From: Clostridiales bacterium
Lineage (GTDB): Bacteria; Bacillota; Clostridia; Lachnospirales; Lachnospiraceae
NCBI GenBank assembly: GCA_019420405.1
Contig: JAHZHF010000034.1
Coordinates: forward strand, 1 to 16,896
DNA: 16,896 bases
Direction of reading: 5' to 3'
Shown here one piece after another: positions 6,128 to 14,437 of this stretch; the stretch's first letter is position 1, and each line of letters starts with the position of its first letter. The translations under genes and the position numbers were made by a program. The notes beneath the pieces were generated by a model. It saw only the letters and a program-made list of their open reading frames with translations. It was not told the origin of the DNA and did not search any database.

Positions 6128-7713
6128 ATGTTTATCTGTTTAAAGGATGCGGTAAAAAAATATGGAGAAGGGGAGGCGGCGGTCTATGCACTGGACCATG
6201 CAGATCTTGTCATCAGAAAAGGGGAGATCTGCGTAATACTCGGACCTTCCGGTTCCGGGAAAAGCACCATATTGAACATGCTGGGAGCGCTGGAACTGGA
6301 ACCGTATCGCAGACGTTTTCCACGGGAGCTTTCCGGCGGGCAGCAGCAGAGGGCGGCCATTGCAAGAGCCATGAGCAAAAACCCCAGGCTGCTGCTCTGC
6401 GACGAGCTGACCGGAGCTCTGGATACCTGTTCTTCCAAGAACGTCCTGCGATTCGTGGAGAAGATGAACCGGAAGTACGGCACTACAGTCGTGATCATTA
6501 CCCATAATGAGGCGATCGCGAAGATGGCAGATCAGATCATACGAATCCGGGACGGCAGAGTTGAGGAGAGTGTGCTTAATGAAAAGAAGATTCCGGCGGT
6601 GGCGCTGATCTGCATCATTATCAGCAGAAAGGTAAAGACAGAGCAGCAGATGATCGGAACGCTTTCTGCTATGGGGTACACCAGAACACAGTTAGCCCGC
6701 CATTATGCCGGATTTGCAGCCATTCCAGGGATCATCGGCGGCGTCCTGGCTTCTGTGGTTACGGCGGCTGCTGCCCAGCCATACGGAGAACTGGGGCTTA
6801 CTGACTATGAACCAATGCGGATCACCTGCAGTCTGAGCTGGTATGCGGCTGTTTCAGGAATCGCCGTTCCTGCTGTCATGTATGTCCTCGCAGCGCTGCT
6901 TTCGGTAAGACGTCTGCTGAGACAGAATACAGTGCTTCTCTTAAACGGAAGCGCGGACGAAGGCAGACGGAAGCTGCGCAGGGTTCTTGCCGGGAGAAAG
7001 CTGCCTTTTCGTATCAAATTCGCGGTCCGATCGCTGATCGGAAGTCCGGCGAGAAGCGTTGTCGTCTTTCTGGGCATTTTCCTGGGCAGCTTTATCATGC
7101 TGACAGGATTCTCCATTTATGATTCGATTAGGCACATGTCGAATACGGTACAGGAGGCGGCCGGCGAATACGAATATCAGTACGTTTTAGGCGAACTTCT
7201 GTATGAGAATCCTTACGGCGGAGAGCTGATACTGGCGGCACCTGTGGAGGGTGAGAAGGGAGACACGCTGACTGTGATGGGAACGGACAATGAACAGTCT
7301 TTTTTAAACCTGACAGATAAAGAAGGGCAGAAGATCAGCACAAAGGAGGGATATTATATTACAAGCCTGGCTGCATATCTGTGCGGCTGGGAAACCGGCG
7401 ACCGGGTGACATTATATAATCCGCTGTCTCTGGAACAGATCCATATCAGGATCAGCGGAATTGTGGAGAATGATACTGCGCAGATTATTTATACTTCCCG
7501 GGCAAATGCCGCTGAGATGACCGGGGTGGACAAAAATGCAGGGAATGCGATCATAAGCGAAGGAAAACTGGATATTCCGGAAAATATAGTAGAGAGCGAA
7601 AGCAGGAAATCTGATCTTGAAGAGCAGGCAGCTACCTGGCATCAATGTATTTTGTGCAGCGAAAAACACGGAAGGTGGATGTGGCAGAGTGTCTGAAAGG
7701 CCAGAGAGAGTAG
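6128..7713 (+). pseudogene. ABC transporter ATPase/FtsX-type permease, collapsed by internal deletions
   Basis: The frame from ATG 6128 begins as a MacB/LolD-type ATPase: Walker A GPSGSGKST at residues 39-47. It jumps after only about 20 residues to the signature LSGGQ (68-72), so some 75-80 residues including the Q-loop are missing. Walker B (LLLCDE, then LTGALD where PTGALD is usual) and the H-loop His126 follow. Around residue 150-165 the sequence passes directly into the middle of an FtsX/MacB-type permease (IGTLSAMGYTRTQLARHYAGF), lacking the permease's first part. Two or more membrane segments and an extracytoplasmic region follow. After about 7620 the reading frame is wrong; the permease C-terminus (YLASMYFV...KVDVAECLKG) continues in another frame to TAG 7711-7713. 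Without a Q-loop the ATPase cannot be functional. The related intact operons usually export antimicrobial peptides or drugs. Confidence 0.78.
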
Positions 7714-7812
7714 GGGCGGCAATATTCGCAGGGATTTTAATGAGATGTTATCTGGTAAAAAACAACATATGGAAAAGTAGAAAGCTTCATATACGTTTTT
7801 CCTGCTTTTTAA

Positions 7813-7818
7813 TATAAT
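7813..7818 (+). promoter_or_regulatory. -10 box of the sugar transporter operon
   Basis: TATAAT, 33 bases before the substrate-binding protein ATG, with no good -35 at the right distance. That would suit dependence on the AraC-type response regulator encoded downstream. Confidence 0.4.
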
Positions 7819-7851
7819 GTCTTCATCATATAAAACGAGGAGGAAAAAAGT

Positions 7852-9135
7852 ATGAAGATGAAAAAGGCGATTGCGCTCTTCATGACCGTATCTCTGGCGG
7901 CGGGGCTGCTTGCCGGATGCGGCGGATCCGGAAAAGAAGAAGGAAAAGACAGTTCAGGTAAAATTGAACTGGAATTCTTCACTCAGAAAAGAGAGGCTTC
8001 TGAAACATTTGACAAGATTATTGAGGAATTCAATAACAGCCAGGACGAAATTGTGGTAACACAGAACATTGTTCCGGATGCGACAAGCGTCTTGATGTCC
8101 CGCGCGGCTACAGGTGATCTGCCGGATATCATTCAGGTTGGCGGCATGCAGGATTCCAACACAATGCAGTTCATGAAAGAAGGCCATTTCCTTGAACTTA
8201 CTGATATGGAATGCCTTGACAATGTAGTTGATCAGTATAAGGATGCGATTAAGTTCAAAGGAAAGAACTACGTCGTTCCGATTTCTGCGAACTTCAGCGG
8301 CGTATTCTACAACAAAGACCTGTTTGAAGAAGCAGGATACGAGGTTCCGACTACATATGACGAGCTGATCAGTCTGGCAAAAGACATTCAGAGCAAAGGA
8401 GAAACTCCGTTCCTTTTCCCGGACAAAGACGCATGGACACTTGTACAGTGCTGGGAAGATAACATCGACGGATCTGCCCGTGGAGACAGAAAACCGGTAT
8501 ATATGGATATTGCGAATGGCGTGACCACATTTGAGGATGATCCGTTATTCCCGGAAACACTTCAGAAAGTAGTTGATATCCGTCAGTACGGACAGGGCGA
8601 TTCTCTGAGCCTTGGTTATGATCAGGCAATCAGCGATTTCGCGACAGGAAAATCTTATATGTTTATGCAGGGAATCTGGGCGCTTCCGTCTATTAAAAAG
8701 GCAAACCCGGATATGAATATCGGTATGTTCTCTTTCCCGAGCAATGACGGCGACACAAAGGTAAGCATGGGTATTGACGTGAACCTGGCAATATCCGCAA
8801 AGGGTGAGAATACAGAAGCCGCAAAACAGTTTGTGGAATTTGCCGCATCAAAAGATATGGTTCAGCTTTATGTGGACAACGATTATTCCATCCCGTGTAT
8901 GAAAGATGTAACTCCGAATATTCCGGACGCACAGGATATTGTTGATCTTGTAAACGAAGGCAAGGGTGTGCTTCAGGCGACCGCTCTTCCGAAAGCAGTA
9001 GCAGATGAGAGACAGAATACAATCCAGAAGGTAATCGTTCCGGAAGGCGGAGAGGATATCAATACATTCCTTTCAAATCTGACAAAAGTATTCCAGGAGA
9101 ACAAGGATGAATTCTTAGAGCTCTATGGTGAATAA
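7852..9135 (+). CDS. Sugar ABC transporter substrate-binding lipoprotein
   Basis: A 427-residue family 1 extracellular solute-binding protein. It has a lipoprotein signal: MKMKK, a hydrophobic core, then LLAGC with the lipidated Cys at 23, followed by a Gly/Ser/Lys-rich linker. The mature part has the family look: LEFFTQKREASETFDKIIEE near the start, GDLPDIIQVGG, YNKDLFEEAGYEVPTTYDEL, and late MGIDVNLAISAKG and AAKQFVEFAAS. GAGGAGG at 7837-7843 sits 8 bases before the ATG. It captures a sugar outside the membrane and delivers it to the two permeases encoded next. The GH32 enzyme in the same locus suggests sucrose or a fructo-oligosaccharide as ligand; the sequence alone does not prove this. 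Confidence 0.94.
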   Translation: MKMKKAIALFMTVSLAAGLLAGCGGSGKEEGKDSSGKIELEFFTQKREASETFDKIIEEFNNSQDEIVVTQNIVPDATSVLMSRAATGDLPDIIQVGGMQDSNTMQFMKEGHFLELTDMECLDNVVDQYKDAIKFKGKNYVVPISANFSGVFYNKDLFEEAGYEVPTTYDELISLAKDIQSKGETPFLFPDKDAWTLVQCWEDNIDGSARGDRKPVYMDIANGVTTFEDDPLFPETLQKVVDIRQYGQGDSLSLGYDQAISDFATGKSYMFMQGIWALPSIKKANPDMNIGMFSFPSNDGDTKVSMGIDVNLAISAKGENTEAAKQFVEFAASKDMVQLYVDNDYSIPCMKDVTPNIPDAQDIVDLVNEGKGVLQATALPKAVADERQNTIQKVIVPEGGEDINTFLSNLTKVFQENKDEFLELYGE

Positions 9136-9155
9136 GAACCAGGGAGGGAACAGAT

Positions 9156-10037
9156 ATGAAGAAATCAAAGGTTTTAAATAGAAATCATATTTTGTTTCTG
9201 TTTACGCTCCCGATTCTGATCATGTATTGTGTGTTCTTTATTATTCCGCTCCTGATGGGTATGAAAAATAGTTTAACGGACTGGTCGGGGACCAGTCCGG
9301 ACTACAGTTTCATAGGAATTAAGAATTATATTGATATCTTTCAGGATGAGCGTTTCAGAAATGCGCTTATATTCAATTTTAAATATACAATTCTTCTGAC
9401 TGTCGGAACCGTGATAATTTCTCTGATTATCGCCATTGTTCTGAATCAGAAGATCAGGGGACGCGGATTTTTCCGTTCCGTATTTTTCCTTCCGGCGATC
9501 CTCAGCCTTGTGACCGTCGGTTTGATCTGGAATGAGCTGTTTTACCGGGTAATTCCTCTGATTGGAGAGGCAACCGGATGGGGACTCTTCGAGTCAAGCT
9601 GGCTTGGAAGTCCGAAGCTTGCCATGTACGCTATCCTGCTTGTCAACCTCTGGCAGGGATGCGCGACACCGATTGTCCTGCTGATTGCCGGACTGCAGAG
9701 TGTTCCGCAGGACCTTTATGAGGCTGCGGCAATCGATGGAGCAAATGCATGGCAGAGATTTAAGTCAATTACAATTCCGTATCTGATTCCGGTGCTTAAC
9801 ATTGTTATTGTTACATCTGTCAAGGGCGGACTTACAACCTTTGATTACATCAAGGCGATGACAGACGGAGGACCGATGCAGTCAACGGAATCCGTAGGTA
9901 TTCTTATATACAACCATGCAATGCAGGAAGGAAGATTTGGTTATTCGGTTGCAGAATCTATGATCCTGTTCCTGATCATTGCTCTTGTATCTGTTGTGAC
10001 AATGCGTATGACTGAGAATAAAAAGGTAGGTGACTGA
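9156..10037 (+). CDS. Sugar ABC transporter permease, MalF/MsmF type
   Basis: A 293-residue integral membrane protein with about six hydrophobic segments, the first at residues 11-34. The ATPase-docking EAA loop is EAAAIDGANAWQRFKSITIP at 189-208. Family landmarks NSLTDW near the start and FDYIKAMTDGGP later mark it as the MalF-like half. GGAGGG at 9143-9148 precedes the ATG, 20 bases after the binding-protein stop. It forms the membrane channel with the following permease. Confidence 0.94.
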   Translation: MKKSKVLNRNHILFLFTLPILIMYCVFFIIPLLMGMKNSLTDWSGTSPDYSFIGIKNYIDIFQDERFRNALIFNFKYTILLTVGTVIISLIIAIVLNQKIRGRGFFRSVFFLPAILSLVTVGLIWNELFYRVIPLIGEATGWGLFESSWLGSPKLAMYAILLVNLWQGCATPIVLLIAGLQSVPQDLYEAAAIDGANAWQRFKSITIPYLIPVLNIVIVTSVKGGLTTFDYIKAMTDGGPMQSTESVGILIYNHAMQEGRFGYSVAESMILFLIIALVSVVTMRMTENKKVGD

Positions 10038-10878
10038 GGTGACAAAAAATAAAAATATTCTGGGCAGAGGTGTTTCGTATCTGATAGCGGCGGTTGGAGC
10101 GCTTGTGATATTGCTGCCGTTTTATGTCACTGTGATCACTGCGTTTAAAACGCCGGAACAGTCGGCAAAGAATTTTTTCTCCTTCCCGACCGGATTATAC
10201 CTGGATAATTTCAAGTCAGTATTTGAGAAAGCCGGATATTTTAAATATTTTATGAACTCTGTGATTGTCACCGTGAGTTCGCTGATTCTGATTTATATTC
10301 TGGTAACAATGATTTCCTATGCGATAGCCAGAAGCATGAGACGAAGCGGCTATTACAAAGTAATATACGGACTGATTGTTCTTGGAATGTTTGTCCCGTT
10401 CCAGGTCATCATGGTTCCTCTCGTGCAGTTCATGGGCGGACTGGGGCTGTCGAATAAATTCGGACTGATCCTTCTGCATGTGACATATGCGGCGATGCAG
10501 GCAGTGTTCCTGCTTGTGAATTATATCCGCAACGTACCGGAGGATCTGGAGGAAGCGGCATATATCGACGGATGTACGACAGTACAGGCATATGTTAAGA
10601 TCGTCCTTCCGCTTTTGAAGCCGATGACATCTACAGTGCTCGTACTTAACGCACTCTGGATCTGGAATGATTTCCAGATGCCGTTGATGATCCTGAATAA
10701 ACTTCCGGAGACATGGACGCTGCCTCTGTTCCAGTACAATTTCAAATCACAGTACTCATTTGACTACAATATGGCATTTGCGTCATATCTGATCGCTATG
10801 ATTCCGGTTTTGATCGCTTATATCTGTGCGCAGAAGCATATTGTGGCAGGACTTACGGCGGGAGCTGTAAAATCCTGA
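10030..10878 (+). CDS. Sugar ABC transporter permease, MalG/MsmG type
   Basis: A 282-residue membrane protein with about six hydrophobic segments, the EAA loop at 175-194 (EEAAYIDGCTTVQAYVKIVLP region) and the family ending QKHIVAGLTAGAVK. The frame opens with GTG at 10030, overlapping the previous gene by 8 bases. A second GTG at 10039, just past that stop, has AGGTAGG (10024-10030) at a better distance and may be the true start. No ATPase gene follows, which is normal for this class: a shared MsmK-type ATPase usually serves several such importers. Confidence 0.93.
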   Translation: MTEVTKNKNILGRGVSYLIAAVGALVILLPFYVTVITAFKTPEQSAKNFFSFPTGLYLDNFKSVFEKAGYFKYFMNSVIVTVSSLILIYILVTMISYAIARSMRRSGYYKVIYGLIVLGMFVPFQVIMVPLVQFMGGLGLSNKFGLILLHVTYAAMQAVFLLVNYIRNVPEDLEEAAYIDGCTTVQAYVKIVLPLLKPMTSTVLVLNALWIWNDFQMPLMILNKLPETWTLPLFQYNFKSQYSFDYNMAFASYLIAMIPVLIAYICAQKHIVAGLTAGAVKS

Positions 10879-10914
10879 TCTGCAATTGTCATAATGCAGA
10901 GAACATAGTACATT

Positions 10915-10953
10915 AATAGTACACCGCTGATACCAAAGGAGCGGTGTACTATT
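10915..10953 (+). terminator. Strong 14-bp hairpin after the permease genes
   Basis: AATAGTACACCGCT (10915-10928) pairs perfectly with AGCGGTGTACTATT (10940-10953) around an 11-base loop. The right arm ends in TATT followed by TGTG, so the T-run is short. It could terminate most transport transcripts, let some read through to the regulatory genes, or protect the 3' end of the transporter mRNA. Confidence 0.6.
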
Positions 10954-11055
10954 TGTGTATCTGCCAGATCCCGCTCGGAAGCAGATCAAAAGCTGTGGGA
11001 GCGGCCGGAAGAGGCAGTACCGGAGAAAAACGAGGAATTCAGGGGAGGTTCAGAT

Positions 11056-12912
11056 ATGCTGTGGTTTAAAAGACTTTCTTTCGGGAAAAAAATACTCAGT
11101 TCCTATATCATTTTCATAGGAATTTCATTTCTTCTTTCAGGGATATACTGTCTGAGGAGTATTGAGACATCGAAAGAAGAAAACGGACGGTATATGCATC
11201 AGTTTGCGGAACAGGTGAATCTGAACCTGGATGTGATATTTTCGAACATGGATCGGATACGGTTTCTGCATCTGATTGATGACAAGGTGAAGCCTATGAT
11301 AAGAACGCCTGAACAAGACAAAAGTCTGGCAAAGGAACTGGAGGACGAAGATTACGTTACCCGTGCTCTGAATCATATGACCAATATGAACCAGTATATT
11401 CTCCGGGCTACCTATGTGAATGAATATGGAGATATTTACAGTAATGTGAAAACAGAGAATGCGTCTTATCTGGAAAAAATGCAGATGATTCAGCAGAGAC
11501 AGAACTGGGATGACCGCCATAAGATCTTTTATACAGGAGTCTATCGGGAAACAATTCATATGGTGGATTATCCCCTTGTCACCAGTATCAGCAAAATCTA
11601 TGATATTGACCAGAACGGCCCGATTGGAACTCTGTTTGTGGATCTGAACTTTTCAGCCGTAAAACAGATTCTGGATCAGACGCTGGAGCCGCAGAGCACA
11701 GGGACACATCTGATGATATTTGATCAGAACGGAGAGGTGATCTATCATACCGACGGAGGGGAAGACTTGTGGTCACGGATTTCGGAGGAAGAGAAAGAGC
11801 AGCTGACCGGGCTGGTGCTTTCCGATGACAGGGAAAATAACGGGAGAGAGACAGAGGAGGTGCGGATCGAAGGAAAAGGAGCTGCCGCTTCTGTTACAAA
11901 GAACAAAAGCACGGGATGGAGAGTACTGGTATATACACCTTATTCCAACATTTATGCTGCAGGAATACAGAATATACTCGGTGTGGCGATTACAATGGCT
12001 GTGGTACTTGTACTTGCCATGATTCTGGGCGTGCTTTTGTCCCGACAGATCAGCCGACCTGTTCGGATTCTGATTAAGGCAATGGAAAAAGTAGACAGGG
12101 GAAATGTGAAGTATATTGATGAAAAAGAGTTCGACTGGCAGGATGAAATGGGATATCTGCTCAGAAGTTACAATCAGATGGGGCAGAGAATTAACGACAG
12201 TATTGAGAAGATATACATTTACCAGCTGAATCAGAAGCAGACAGAACTGAAGATGCTCCAGTTTCAGATCAATCCGCATTTTCTGTATAATACGCTCAAT
12301 ACCATCAGTGCAATTGCCTCTCTGGAGGGGATTGACGAGATTGCCAGGATTTCAGATAATCTTTCAAGCATGTTTCAGTACAACATAAAAGGAAGCGATA
12401 TTGTTCCGATGAAACTGGAACTCAGGCAGGTAAACAGCTACATGACGATACAGACGATCCGGTTCCCGGGGAAATATATGTTTACGCAGACAATTGAACC
12501 GGGGCTTGAGGAAGAACCCATGCTGAAGTTTTTGATTCAGCCGCTGGTGGAGAATTCTCTGAAACATGCGTTTCAGAAACTGAGAGAGATCAACAGGATT
12601 GATCTGAAAGCTTCCAGAGATAAGGAGAATATACGAATTGAAATCACGGACAACGGAGTGGGGATGAAGGAACAGACTGTACGTATGCTGAACGAAGAAC
12701 TGGCCGATACAGATACCCAGACTCTGGTGTCGAATGTGGATCGTGGAATCGGACTCAGAAATGTAAATGCCAGAATTAAGAATTTCTATGGGAAAGAATA
12801 CGGGATACAAATTGAGAGCAGAGAAGGCTCTTATACGGTTATTCATATCCTGATTCGAACGATCCGGAAGGAAGAACAGGAGGGACAAGATGCTCAGAAT
12901 CGTAGTAGCTGA
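11056..12912 (+). CDS. Sensor histidine kinase, YesM/LytS-like
   Basis: A 618-residue membrane kinase. TM1 is at about 14-34 and TM2 at about 305-328, enclosing an extracytoplasmic domain of about 270 residues that probably senses the sugar or its binding protein. A HAMP linker follows (SRQISRPVRILIKAMEKVDR), then the His_kinase family core with phospho-acceptor H408 in QINPHFLYNTLN. The ATPase domain has the N-box around N500 (QPLVENSLKHA), DNGVGM at 532-537 and GIGLRNVNARI near 565. AGGGGAGG at 11041-11048 precedes the ATG. It overlaps the response regulator gene by 23 bases, a coupled pair. It sits between a sugar importer and a fructosidase, so it most likely controls both. Confidence 0.94.
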   Translation: MLWFKRLSFGKKILSSYIIFIGISFLLSGIYCLRSIETSKEENGRYMHQFAEQVNLNLDVIFSNMDRIRFLHLIDDKVKPMIRTPEQDKSLAKELEDEDYVTRALNHMTNMNQYILRATYVNEYGDIYSNVKTENASYLEKMQMIQQRQNWDDRHKIFYTGVYRETIHMVDYPLVTSISKIYDIDQNGPIGTLFVDLNFSAVKQILDQTLEPQSTGTHLMIFDQNGEVIYHTDGGEDLWSRISEEEKEQLTGLVLSDDRENNGRETEEVRIEGKGAAASVTKNKSTGWRVLVYTPYSNIYAAGIQNILGVAITMAVVLVLAMILGVLLSRQISRPVRILIKAMEKVDRGNVKYIDEKEFDWQDEMGYLLRSYNQMGQRINDSIEKIYIYQLNQKQTELKMLQFQINPHFLYNTLNTISAIASLEGIDEIARISDNLSSMFQYNIKGSDIVPMKLELRQVNSYMTIQTIRFPGKYMFTQTIEPGLEEEPMLKFLIQPLVENSLKHAFQKLREINRIDLKASRDKENIRIEITDNGVGMKEQTVRMLNEELADTDTQTLVSNVDRGIGLRNVNARIKNFYGKEYGIQIESREGSYTVIHILIRTIRKEEQEGQDAQNRSS

Positions 12913-14437
12913 TGATGAATTTTATGCAAGAAAAGCGCTGATTCGAAAGATCCATATGGCTGAGCCGGAGGCTGAAATTATAGCGGATTTTGAGAATGGG
13001 CTCCAGGCCGCGGCATATATCAGAGAGAACAGAAGCCGCATAGACCTGCTCTTTACAGATGTGAAAATGCCAGAGATGGACGGACTGGAACTGGCAAAGT
13101 GCATTGCCGAAGAGGAGATGGGCGTAGAAATTATTATCGTTTCCGGATTCAGCGAGTTTGAATACGCGAAAACGGCGATGACCTTTGGCGTAAACAATTA
13201 TCTGATTAAACCGGTACAGGAAGATGAGCTCAAAGAAGCACTTGAGCGGGTGAAAAAGAAAACACGCAAACAGGAAGAGCAGATGAGGGCGCAGATGTCT
13301 GTACGGACAGTGGAGTATTTGAGCATAGCTGAACTGGTGAGTCATGATGAGTGGAGAGGAAAGTTCCTTTCCCCGATATTTCAGAAATACGGCGGTGAGG
13401 ACAGTACCTCTCCGATCGGATTTTACCTGGCGGTTGTTCAGGCAGAAAACGGTGAACAGAAAAATGAAGTTGTGGACAGGGAAATAGAACGGTTTATAAA
13501 AGACAGAAACAGATGCCGGCTTTATTTCCAGAGGTATAAGGAGCATGTCCTCCTGATGTTTCAGGATGAAGAGGATCCGGCAGAGGAACTGTCCGGTCTG
13601 CTTCGCCGGATTCTGGCAAAAGGCGGAGAAAAGATGACAGCCGGAGTCAGTCAGCATCATACAGGAGTACCGGAGTTGAAAAAAGCATATCAGGAAGCAG
13701 TATACGCGATTAATCAGCGTCTGATTGACGGCTGGGTGAAGGTCTATTCCTACAAAGGAGAGATGCGTCCATCCAATCATTTCACGAAAGAAGCGGAAGT
13801 GCTTCTTGGGGATGCCATTGAAAAGCAGAAATGTGCGGCAGCAGAGGAGGTTGTGAGCCGGACACTGGAAAAATGCAGGGACGCTTATTCACTTTATATT
13901 ACGATCAGCGGAATCTTTAATCTGATGTACCGGATTTTCTTCCGGAGCGCAAGAAGCGAGGAAAAAGACAGCGAACATGTGTATATGCTTTTTTCGTACC
14001 GTTCTGACCTGTATGGATTCCGTTATTTTTCTGAAGTGGAGGATTATGTAAAAAAGATTGTGGAATCCATGTGCCAGGAACAGGAAGAAAAGACGCATCA
14101 CTACATTGTCGCTGAGATGCTGGACTATATTGAGAAAAATTATCAGTCCAATATCAGCCTGAGCGAACTGGCGGAACACAAATATTTTATGAACAGCAGT
14201 TATTTAAGCAGGCTGTTTAAAAATGAGGTAGGGCAGACCTTTTCAAAATATCTGATGGAATTTCGGATCAGAAAGGCAGCGGGGCTTCTTGAAAACGAGC
14301 TGCTAAAAATTAATGACGTTGCCATGCTTGCAGGGTATAATGATGTGTCTCATTTTATTCAGTATTTTAAGAAGATATACGGATGCACCCCTGAAGAATA
14401 CAGACATAAACGACTGGAGGAAATGAAATATGTATAA
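12890..14437 (+). CDS. Response regulator with AraC-type DNA-binding domain, YesN-like
   Basis: A 515-residue protein. The receiver domain (about 1-120) has acidic D8-D9, phospho-acceptor D57 (LLFTDVKMPEMDG), S85 and K107. A middle segment of about 280 residues is variable, as in YesN relatives. The C-terminal ~105 residues carry two AraC helix-turn-helices: SLSELAEHKYFMNSSYLSRL, and INDVAMLAGYNDVSHFIQYF followed by the typical KKIYGCTPEEYR. AGGAGGG at 12878-12884 sets the start inside the kinase gene. It is the phosphorylation partner of that kinase and would activate the transporter promoter and possibly the following GH32 gene. Confidence 0.95.
   Translation: MLRIVVADDEFYARKALIRKIHMAEPEAEIIADFENGLQAAAYIRENRSRIDLLFTDVKMPEMDGLELAKCIAEEEMGVEIIIVSGFSEFEYAKTAMTFGVNNYLIKPVQEDELKEALERVKKKTRKQEEQMRAQMSVRTVEYLSIAELVSHDEWRGKFLSPIFQKYGGEDSTSPIGFYLAVVQAENGEQKNEVVDREIERFIKDRNRCRLYFQRYKEHVLLMFQDEEDPAEELSGLLRRILAKGGEKMTAGVSQHHTGVPELKKAYQEAVYAINQRLIDGWVKVYSYKGEMRPSNHFTKEAEVLLGDAIEKQKCAAAEEVVSRTLEKCRDAYSLYITISGIFNLMYRIFFRSARSEEKDSEHVYMLFSYRSDLYGFRYFSEVEDYVKKIVESMCQEQEEKTHHYIVAEMLDYIEKNYQSNISLSELAEHKYFMNSSYLSRLFKNEVGQTFSKYLMEFRIRKAAGLLENELLKINDVAMLAGYNDVSHFIQYFKKIYGCTPEEYRHKRLEEMKYV

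Noticed and set aside
7755..7770. GTAAAAAACAACATAT before the sugar operon resembles part of the palindrome region at 1314-1328
   Set aside because: Only one arm is present, with a one-base length difference; in A-rich DNA this is likely chance.
12839..13780. Open minus-strand frame of 313 codons
   Set aside because: Lies fully antisense to the response regulator, has no ribosome site or family resemblance, and is Phe/Leu/His-rich as expected of a shadow frame.
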